Source: Branchiostoma belcheri (taxonomy: Eukaryota > Chordata > Leptocardii > Amphioxiformes > Branchiostomatidae). Taken from it: a stretch of DNA of 64,000 nucleotides. Within the stretch, counting starts at the first letter, position 1; every line of letters begins with the position of its first letter. Position numbers and translations under genes: made by a program. Positions 55,501 to 64,000 of this stretch are shown here, piece after piece. The notes under the pieces were generated by a model that had not been told where the DNA came from, searched no databases, and saw only the letters and a list, made by a program, of their open reading frames with translations. The DNA lies in assembly GCF_001625305.1 (NCBI RefSeq), contig NW_017802491.1:3140277-3204276 (forward strand). Reading direction: 5' to 3'.

Positions 55501-58500
55501 TAGTTGGGGAAGCTATTGTTCTCAGTCTCAAATTCTGAGAAGCAAATTCCTAAAATTTGAAAAGTTTAGATTGTTTGAACTTGCATGAAGAGGTACATCA
55601 ACAGTGTAACCTTACCTTGTGGTGGGGGTGTGGTAAACGGGCAGGTCCTGATTGGTCTGGGTGTTGTATTGTTGTTGGTTTGCAGTGCATCGTGGGGTGG
55701 CGGGATGCAAGGTCGCCTGGTTCGTTTTGCAGGTTTGATGATCTGCTGAGGTTTGTAGCTGGGCTGATGTGATCTGATTGGTTCAGGTTTGTGGTCAGTT
55801 GGTCTCACGTGTTGGATCTTTGCCACGTGATGCGGCTGTTGTCCACCGTTACGGAGCGGGGTGGTGGGGGGACGGGGAGGTGGAGGTTTGGCTGCTGGCA
55901 GGGGAGCAGACGTGGTAGGGAGAGCTGGCTCAGCTGTCTTTGTGTCTTCTGTCTTCTCCGATTCTGGTGCCTCCATTTTGGTCAAGATGTATTGGAGGAG
56001 TGTATTCATGGTGCCCTCGTCTTTGGACTGACAGGAGAAAGTTGACAATAAGTATTTTTGTGGGTTGAATTTATGTTTAATTGATTTTTTTTATGTTTTT
56101 GATATACATGTAAGGTATTTTGTATGGGATAAAATGTCATAATTAATATTTTGATAGTTGTAGGATATCCTTTTTCATGTCATACATACATGGATACATA
56201 CGTGTCATGATGTGCAAATACGTTGTACTTACTTACAACTCACTATCCGGTTTATCGTCTTTTGTTCCCCTCTTCCGAGGATTAGACATGCTTGTAAACT
56301 GATACTGGGGCTTGATGGCAACCGGCCATATAATAAGGTGTATAAAACTTCAAAGAGGGATTGAAAGGACTTTTAATCTCAACATAATTGGCAGCTTTCA
56401 CTCACCCTGCTGCCCAACATCTGTTGTAGGTGGGAGACCATGTATGGATACACTAGAGCTATCACCAGGGCAGAGATGACAAGACCCAGGACCATCCCCA
56501 CACATAGCTTACTGGTCCTGCTGATGTGGCCTGGACATGCACAAACACAAAATACATAGAGAATGTACACTGTGTAGCCTTGACTGGAAAACTAGACTTT
56601 TTTTTTATATACACCATGTTACAAACTGTCACCTGGGCAGAGACAGCGAGGTTCAACATAGCTCCAATACACATGCACATGTACATGTAATATATAACTT
56701 ACCAGTACTACAAATTGGACCAAAACATGCACAAACATACAGAATGCAAGGACTAAACACATATTAAATATCTATCTCCAGGGGAAAGGTGTAAATTGTG
56801 ACAAAATTATGTATATCCCAGTAAAATAGAAATGCCATAAAATTGTGGCCAACAAAGCAAGAATATAGAATATACAGCATGGGAGTGTTGTATATACTCT
56901 GTATACAGCCAATGCCATTTTAAAACCAAGGAACTAAAAGTAATACATGTGTATTTTGAAATTCAGATATTGTGCCCTTCATGACTATGTGCACAACAGT
57001 TATGGAACAGCAAGAAAATTTCAGCAAGCTTCTTTTTAACATTTTTCAAGCTTCACATGAACAGGATGCATGCTCAAATTTTAGCAAAAAGTGCTACCAT
57101 TATATTCTGTCAGATATTTTACTGCAAGATGTTACCTTTCGCTGTGCATTTCTTGTTCAATGTACCTCTCTCCATCTCTGCTGGCTGGTTGCTGGGATTA
57201 GGTGTACCGCCAGTATATTGGGTACCTTGTGGCAGGGTTTGAGGCATCTCTTCTGAGCTGTTCTCATACACATGGTGAGCTGTATGGGCATGTGAACGTG
57301 GAGTAGCAACTGTCTTTGCTTCATCATAGTGACTTTCTGCCCTTTTGTGGCAGCCGCTTGTCATCCTGGCCATGCCTTGTCTCCTGGTTGGAGCCATCTC
57401 CATCGGGCCATTATAATCTTCCTGGTCGTCTGTAGACGTGCATGTGTGTAGACCTGTGATGGTGACGGTTTCAGCCTCCTTGTAACAACTTCCTGACATC
57501 ACATGAGTTTGTCCTCCTTTATCGGTCTGTCTGCAGCTGTCTGTTGTTGTTTGGGACAAACGGACGGACTCTGGCGCGTCATACAAATGACTTGACATCG
57601 TGTGGTGACAGAATTTTGTTGCAGTGAGGTTGCTTGTCTGGACTCCCGTTTAAATGCATGAAATGACATTTAGTGTATTCAGAGATCAAACCTTTATTGT
57701 CTGAATTCTCAAGGTGTTTGTTAGAACGTTGCACAAACAGAAATCAAACAATATAATTAAGAGGTCTCTTTTGGTAAAAGACCAAAGCAGCAATTTAAAA
57801 GACCAAAGAAGCAATTTGAAAGACCAAAGAAGCAATTTGTAGGTGTTTACTGTAGACTTTCAGATTGGTCTGGGTCACTGAAGGACACACGTGTGGGCAG
57901 TTTTCTTATCATAGCATGTTCTTGTAGGAAGAACTGTTTAAAAAGACTTATAGTCACCATCTACTTTGGAGAGATACAGAAAGTAAAGGCAATGCCACTT
58001 AATGCAAAATGTATACATGTTCAAAATGTATACATATAATTGTAAGGTTTATTTTTGAAGTTACAAGTACTGGTCAACAATGCTGATTCTTTGCCTTTTT
58101 GCTAAAGTAGTAAAGGGTTACACATGAAGATGTGCCAAGCAAAATATGTTGCTCTCTGTCTCTGACAGCATCAAGTAATAATGTACTAGTACTTTCATTG
58201 GTTTCTCTGCCAGGTAAGGTTTTAAGTATTCAGGTAGACAAGTGATGCTACTTATTCTGCTTAGCACTAAGTTGTTGTTTCTGCCATAAATCTGTTATTT
58301 CAGTCAGATCAAGGACACAATGTCATGTATAATGTCCTTGGTTGGGGTCAGCATTAATAGTAAAATTTCATCCAACTTGTGTGAAGATTAGGTTTTTGTC
58401 TGAGGCCCATGAAAATGGTCTGTTGCTTGCTTGTTGAATTTCCTGTCTGAAGCGACACTTTTTCTCTATTCTGGTCAGTTTGAACCAGCCATCGGTGACT

Positions 58501-59339
58501 TCAAGAAAGAGAAGGAGCAACAGCTGAACATCATCAATGTCATGGAGAACAAGAAGCCTAAACTGGACATCACAAAGGTAAAACAAATCCAGTAAGGCTT
58601 GAAGTTTGGGTACTGTAAGAAAGCTTGCAAGTCGCTATTCTATCACTGATGTAAATGTCTCAGTGTAAAGCAATGTAGAGTTGGAATAGGTTGTTGTTGA
58701 CCACAGTGAGACTCTGTGTAACTTGAACTTCAATATTGACACATTCTGTTCCTTCCAGGCCGTGAACAGGGTGATAATCCAGCAAGACCAAGAGTAAGTT
58801 TGCTGAGTAATTTTTTGTCTATGCTCTCAGGAGAATGGAATGTGTATAAAAATCGTGATCAAGTCATTTTCACCAAATGAATTACATAGTTTGCCCTCAG
58901 CACATGCTGCCTTAATTCACTGTCATATGCCCTGACACTTGGAGATATGGAGAGCGTTTTTAGCCAAATAGTATGCAAAAACCAGTATTTCTTGAAAAGG
59001 TTGACTTTTGTTGTAAAATTGTATCAAGCTTGCCTTGGGTGCTACTTTAAACTGAGTAAGGCAGTAACCAGACTAAAAACACCAGTATAAGACTTTTTTC
59101 AGAAGTCCATGTACAGTGTATTAGGAAACTGATCTTTTGTCTGTTTAATCTTCAGTGCTTCAGACGAGAGGAGAAAACGAGGTGGCAAAGTGAAGAACAG
59201 GCGGGGACCTCCTCGGAAAAAGGGAGCCGGTGGTTTTGGGAAAAAGGGCAAAGCTGGAAAAGGGAAGGGGCAGAAAGGAATGGGAGGAAAGGGAAAAGGA
59301 AAGATGGGTAAGGGCAAAGGGAAGGGAAAGGGCAGATAG
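49582..59339 (+). CDS. RRS1: Ribosome biogenesis regulatory protein RRS1
   Basis: Nucleolar factor that helps bring 5S RNP (RPL5, RPL11, 5S rRNA) into pre-60S particles. Twelve exons: 49582-49733, 50253-50364, 50527-50565, 51026-51127, 51324-51402, 51559-51666, 52941-52987, 53095-53160, 53507-53548, 58479-58577, 58759-58793, 59156-59339. They total 1065 nt (354 residues) with phases that join throughout. Diagnostic stretches: [103 protein letters not shown]. The C-terminal ~60 residues are a Gly/Lys-rich tail (nucleolar-type basic region). A CAT repeat immediately precedes the ATG. Introns hold a SINE, two LINE fragments and an antisense gene. Confidence 0.96.
50572..50650 (-). mobile_element. 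LINE 3'-end fragment
   Basis: On the minus strand, CCCCTCTCAGTAATACCCCA... ending in an AAGAAGAAG-type tail. Clearly similar to the 3' end of the LINE at 29628-29690. Lies in RRS1 intron 3 directly before the SINE. Confidence 0.65.
50671..50921 (+). mobile_element. tRNA-derived SINE
   Basis: The head resembles a tRNA: pol III A-box TGGCGCAACGG (50677-50687) and B-box GGTTCGAGTCC (50720-50730), closing CATGCCACC near 50742. A tRNA-unrelated body follows (TGTGCCCTTGGGAAAGGCAC...) and it ends in about 17 A (50905-50921). Same orientation as RRS1, in its third intron. The acceptor stem pairs poorly, so it is not a functional tRNA gene. Confidence 0.75.
51723..52875 (-). mobile_element. 5'-truncated LINE in RRS1 intron 6
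   Basis: Two minus-strand frames, 52521-52862 ([40 protein letters not shown]) and 52076-52555 ([40 protein letters not shown]), join across one frameshift near 52.54 kb. They form the C-terminal part of a non-LTR retrotransposon with a CxxC..H..C zinc motif. The 3' end is a (TTCA)n tail (GAAT repeats at 51723-51750 on the plus strand). Reverse-transcriptase catalytic core not present. Confidence 0.85.
54546..57598 (-). CDS. Type II membrane protein with fibrinogen C-terminal-like domain
   Basis: Nested antisense within RRS1 intron 9. Four exons in transcript order: 57136-57598, 56406-56530, 55616-56027, 54546-55291; total 1746 nt, 581 residues, phases consistent. Residues 1-155 are hydrophilic and Thr/His-rich (presumed cytoplasmic). 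Exon 2 gives the only membrane span, [20 protein letters not shown]. Exon 3 is a Pro/Thr/Lys-rich stalk ([13 protein letters not shown]). Exon 4 is fibrinogen-like: [88 protein letters not shown]. The usual Ca-binding DxDN run and the second cysteine of the C-terminal loop are absent. The architecture recalls FIBCD1-like receptors; orthology is not established. The final ~18 residues are encoded by repeat-like AGGGTCGG sequence. Confidence 0.85.
57776..57838. repeat. Minisatellite, 3 x 21 bp
   Basis: Three adjacent units of the form AAAAGACCAAAGAAGCAATTT with one or two changes, inside RRS1 intron 9, upstream of the nested gene. The flanking 57599-58478 shows no gene. Confidence 0.9.
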
Positions 59340-59764
59340 TGAAAAGTTTATACAGTTTATAGGTCATAGACTTTTCTTTCAAGTAAGATCCAATTGAATC
59401 ACAAATATTTGTTTTTATTTTCTACCGTACATACTTTCACAGAATATGTCAATCACAAATGCATGAATAGAGAGTTCTATTTTGTATTCATTATTGCTTC
59501 ACAATGTAACTGACACTGAGAGAGAAGTATTTTTGATCTGATTATAAATAGATCTAGATATCATTGGCACAAGTGTCACGCCACATATACATGTACTCAA
59601 TAAGTAAGTTCTAGTTTAGACATGATTTGTACCCTGGAATAATCAAGTATCAATATAATGTCCTTGACATAACATTAACAGTCATGGTTGCATCCAGCTT
59701 TTGTCATCCCCGAGCCTACATATTCGGTTCCCTTCCAAATTGTTACAGAACAAGTTTAGAACTT
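59340..59764. other. Convergent 3' region of RRS1 and SNX14
   Basis: AATAAA on the minus strand near 59411 could end SNX14, and AAATAAAAAAC near 59890 on the plus strand could end RRS1. If both are used, the two 3' UTRs overlap by roughly 480 bp. No other gene seen. Confidence 0.45.
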
Positions 59765-62700
59765 TTAGTTGCCAGTTGTGTCAGATGGTTCCTGGGGGGA
59801 AAAAGAGGAAACTTAGTTAAGTAAGTACAAAGGAATTTATCATTATGGATCACTACTTTATCCTATGGTTACTGACCTACTAAATTTCAAATAAAAAACA
59901 TCAGACATGTAAACATGGAGTTTGTTGTTTCCATAAGTCTTCATCATCTTAAGTACTGCTGAGCCCAATTTACATTGGATTACTAGCAGCTGCACATGTT
60001 GTTAATTACAAAAGAAGTGCCCGGTACAAGTAAAAACAAGGGTAACTAAAGGAGGGGACACTACGGAACGTAAATAACTGAGTCTGTTGGTGTAAAGGAC
60101 AAGACAGTGCATTTAGTGTGTTAGTAGGACATATATATATACATATATACAAGACGTGTAGGGGCGACTCAATGCAGCAGGGTCCTCGCCAGTCCAGATT
60201 TGAACTGGGCGAGGGACCCGCCTCCGCCACACAAGTCTTGTGAAAGTTGCAGAAGGAACAGTTTCGTGCACTTAATGTCTAAAGTGAACACTCAGGTCAG
60301 TTGTGCTTACCTGGATTTCTGGAAAGAATTCCAGTATTGCAAGGTCAAGTAACACATACCCCAGCTGAAACAGAACAGGCACAAAATCAGGCAATAGTCA
60401 CAAAACTCTCCAAAAGGAAAACATAATTTGCAACTACTGGCAAGTGATTTTAGCTATCTGGATTCTGGAGTAACAAAATCTTCAAAGAACATTACAGTGC
60501 TACAGTAGGTTAAAGATGTATGTGGCTTTGCAAGAAATATAACTACAAACATGTGGTTTGGGAATAGTAGGCCTTGTAGTACCTGCTTATTCAGTCTGGG
60601 CTTCTGAAGGGCATCAAATATGGTCTTGGTCCCAATGTGCTGCCTCTCAGCTCCAATCACCATCACGAACAATTCTGTGTAGGGTGAAGTGTAAACAGTT
60701 AATTTTTGCCAAATTTACAGTAGTATAACCTTGGATTATGTAGAAAAATTAACCATTTGAAACATAACAGGTTAGCTCTGTCCATTATTGGGGATCCTCC
60801 TCATAAGGAAACTCACTTGGCAAGAAAGCTTTCATCTCCTTCAGTGTCTCCTCAGCCCGGACTCTTTTGTCTTCATCAGTTCTGTGTAAGGGAAGCAAAG
60901 ATTTTGAGACTTTATTCAAATTACCATCAGCGGTGGCCCCTTGGGCCCACATATATGTACAATACTAGTACTCAACACAGTTACATGTATTACATAATGC
61001 CAAAATAAATGCCAATGAAAGATGCATAAATGAAATACTGTTACAGAATAGCCCTAAATTGATTTCCCATATGCTGCTGAAATAAGTAAGCATGATTCTC
61101 AACTAGATGCGGAGAAGGGAAGCACCTTACCTGGGAGGGTCGTTGTCAAAGAACAGCACATCTGAAAAGTGATGGAGGCAACAATTACAGAAACACTGCT
61201 GTAGCATACTCTAGTTGATCACTTGAGATGTATTTCAGTAGGATGTTATGCTTGTGTAGTTTGGACAGTTTCCTTACATCGGTGTGCAGTATGTTATACA
61301 CAAAGCATCTGCCCATCATATATTAAGAAATGGAAAGGTAGCACAAACTTAACTGGAGATTCATATTAAACCTTGATCCAAACCTGACCCATCTCTTTAT
61401 GATCAACAAGTCCATTCATCATTAAATACAAAATGTACATGTAACACTGTAGCAGTATCTTACTCTGTAGTAAGACTCACCCCGGAGTAAGTGGATGAGT
61501 CCCACCACCTGGTGCTCCTGTTTCACCTGCTCTATCTTGCCTGCAAGATAGCTGCACAGGACGGGACCAATGGAAAATATGAATAATTTCATCAATCACA
61601 GCATGATGGCATGGTGTAAGGCAAAGGTGCATTACTTCTCTCTATGATCTGGCTAACATCTTCACATTATCACCTATCAGTCTCTTAGCAAGGGTAACTA
61701 TTGCTGCAAACTTAAATTTCATTCAGGCTATTGTTTGTCCTACAGTAATACACACATACAGTAATACAGATTTTAGCCCCTTCACAAGGATACGCTACCT
61801 AATTTTACACAGATGACAGCAATAACTACAGAAAGGAATCACAGTTCTCACCTGTCCAGGTAACCCTCTAGTGCATGTTTACCGACGATTCGGGCTGACA
61901 TGGCAACATGATGGAACCACGTTGGGACCTTGTACACAGTTCGTGCTGCGGAAAAAATAGTGTGAAAAGCAGAATGTTAATGATGGCCTCCTATGCTACT
62001 AATGTCTTATAAACAATAACATCTGTGTGAGACTCTCCTGTGTGAAACTTTTGAACACTTTCAGATGGAAATATGAAACATCTACTACCCGCAACATGAA
62101 GAAACAGAACAATACCTACTCTAAGTTGGTTGTTTCTAGTACATTGTGCTAATAAAACTGACCTATGTACAGGAGGAAGTCTGCAGCCCCCTGCAGGCCC
62201 CTGACCTGCAGCCCGGCTGGCTCTGTGTTGTGGATGCTGACCAAACCAGCAGCATTGTTCCCATAGATCGGGTAGGAGATCTGCACACAGTGATGTAAGA
62301 ATACTGACTTACTAGTATTTCTAAGCAGGACTTGTGGAAATGCAGTTTACCTATAACTTCTAAAGATGTATCTCTATAACCAGTGCTGTAGTAATAGAAA
62401 TTAAACTTACATGAATGTTTACTGTTCAGTCAAGCGCCACTTTCAAATAAAAATCTTAAATTTTTTTTTTCAAATTAATGATTATTCAAATACAGAATGA
62501 CTACAATACCTTCCTCTCCATTTTGTCCTTGGGACTTTCTTCAATTACATCTGGTTTGCTGCAAGAGAGGAAATGTAAGGAGAACATATTACCAATGTGC
62601 TGATCAGAAGCAGAAAATGTGTTTGCTTCCTAGTAAATGCACAACAAAGTACAGCCTGGTAGGTTTGTTACATTCCCTGCACCGAATTCACGAGTTCATG

Positions 62701-64000
62701 TAGACCATACCTCTGCCGTGGCTTGGTTGTCTCTGTGGAAGCCAGGAAAGCCTGTAGAAAAGGTTCCAGGTGCTGTCCTTTCTGTGAGAAAAAGTTCAGG
62801 TTGTCAGAAGACAGTTTTGTTACAAGGACTAAGATATTTGTGAAAGAGTACAAGAAAATATGCACACTTTTGTTTCCCTATATATGCAACATATTGGCAT
62901 GAAAAAGTTTGGAAAGTCAGTTTCTATACAGATGTAAGCTCACTTACCTCCTTAACAAGTTTGTTTGGAACTGACTTCAACATTTTACCTGTATCAAAAG
63001 GAACAGAACACTGATTACCAGTACTGCGAAGCATCAAAATTCAATTACATGTACATGTTGTTTTGTTTTGTTTTGTTTTGTTTTAGATTGTTAAAATCTA
63101 TTCCGGGTAATATAGAAATGGATGCAGATAAATTGGTAAGCTAAATTAACATTTCCAAATCTGTAACATTTCTAGACATAAGAACATAGGCATAAGAACA
63201 AGAACAGATACAATATATATTTATAGTTCATGATTTCAGGAATGTCAAGGTGTGAATCAGTGTGTGATGTTGGCCTTGATTTAATGACTAAGAGTTTGTA
63301 CCAATGTTGACATCTGGGAGCAGCCTGGTCTCGAACTCTGGCCCTGGTGACAGGAAACTGTGCAGCAGCTCACTGCCTCTCAGTGCTGGCTTGGTCAGCA
63401 ACATCTACACAACACACAGGCAAGGTCACATAAGACAGCACTACTTCTCATGTGTAGACCAATGGTAAACATGTTACCTGGATAGGACCTGTATATTCCT
63501 TGTTTTTTCATTCATTCCTTCTTTTTCTTTATCCTTTTAATCCTCTATATCTGACATGTATGAGTCACATACAATGACCTTAATATTTCTGAGAAGGTTA
63601 GCATATTATAAATAAGACATTTTGATATTACATCAAACTCTTGACTGTATTCATTTCTGCTGATTGTCTGAGAATCATAATCAAATTGTGAAGTCTTGTG
63701 AATATTCAGAGATTACGCCCATTCAATAATGTGCTGATCAGATCAAGACAATTTCTATCCACAGTTCCTAGAAACAGGCTGGGGTCTTTCAAGTTTCCAA
63801 TAACTCTGTACATTATGAGTATAGAACCTATGTTACAATTCAATCATGATATTACTGTTTGACTTGCCCTGTCCTGAGCATGCATGGGTACTCTTGCCAC
63901 TCTTGACATATCAAATCTTGACATAATTTGTAAAGCAATAATTAAGTGCATGGTCTATTTTGCAATACCTGCAACCACTTTTCGAAGATGGCTATTTTGG
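59765..64000 (-). CDS. SNX14: Sorting nexin-14 homologue, C-terminal part (partial)
   Basis: SNX14 is an ER-anchored PXA/RGS/PX/nexin protein linked to lipid-droplet and lysosome homeostasis. Exons in transcript order: 63969->64000, 63302-63404, 62948-62988, 62711-62781, 62510-62558, 62163-62280, 61852-61945, 61481-61551, 61131-61161, 60817-60881, 60583-60674, 60311-60364, and probably 59765-59791. They join in frame. The end of the PX domain reads KIAIFEKWLQMLLTKPALRG, ELLHSFLSPG, then LLPDVNIGKMLKSVPNKLVK, EKGQHLEPFLQAFL. The C-terminal nexin domain has VYKVPTWFHHVAMSARI, HQVVGLIHLLRDVLFFDNDP, FDALQKPRLNKQLGYVLLDL and LEFFPEI. The last exon (EPSDTTGN, stop) follows a good pyrimidine tract but is short and less certain. 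The 5' part lies beyond the window. Confidence 0.88.
63061..63084. repeat. (GTTTT)n microsatellite
   Basis: About five GTTTT units in an SNX14 intron. Confidence 0.9.

Noticed and set aside
60006-60230. Minus-strand frame after the penultimate SNX14 exon, considered as its last exon
   Set aside because: No resemblance to sorting nexins. A short exon at 59765-59791 with a better pyrimidine tract and correct phase fits more simply.

Overview
The window reads as genomic DNA from a cephalochordate (amphioxus, Branchiostoma-like). This is an inference. It rests on metazoan replication-dependent histone genes ending in the U7-type stem-loop, intron-rich deuterostome orthologues (Sidekick, NDUFAB1, PGS1, RRS1, SNX14), and a mix of short inverted-repeat elements, 5'-truncated non-LTR retrotransposons and a tRNA-derived SINE. 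Two 20-base N runs (15754-15773 and 40635-40654) mark contig joins. LAYOUT. 1-7.6 kb: thirteen minus-strand exons encode six Ig and two fibronectin III domains, the 5' part of a Sidekick (SDK) gene. 7.6-18.6 kb: a long presumed 5' intron and unassigned DNA, ending in degraded repeats and a three-copy array of a ~400-bp unit. 20.5-49.1 kb: a dispersed histone cluster with H3+, H2B+, a broken H4+, divergent H2A-/H2B+, H1+, divergent H2A-/H2B+, H3- with H4+, and a lone H2A-. Twelve copies of the stem-loop GGCCCTTTTCAGGGCC follow these genes, and none lacks a gene. Two unrelated mitochondrial genes sit inside the cluster: NDUFAB1 (27.8-29.6 kb) and PGS1 (42.9-47.7 kb). 49.6-59.3 kb: RRS1, split into 12 exons. 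Its ninth intron carries an antisense four-exon gene for a type II membrane protein with a fibrinogen-like domain, and other introns carry retroelement debris. 59.8-64 kb: the 3' part of a minus-strand SNX14 gene, convergent with RRS1. MAIN POINTS. (1) One H3 copy is split after codon 4 by a 1.65-kb LINE with an 11-bp target duplication. The H3 start codon is in frame with LINE reverse-transcriptase sequence. (2) The H3 block on either side of the N run at 40.6 kb is the same 998 bp twice, once the insertion is removed, and each copy ends exactly at the gap. The two H3 'genes' are therefore probably two alleles left unmerged by the assembler. (3) The H4 at 24.5 kb has a 19-bp frameshifting deletion. 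(4) An H2B-type promoter opposite the lone H2A at 48.5 kb drives no H2B. (5) PGS1 exon 6 carries a one-base frameshift in this assembly. (6) A MITE family with TCTCCAAGCAGA ends recurs in and around the histone cluster, including just upstream of NDUFAB1 and PGS1.
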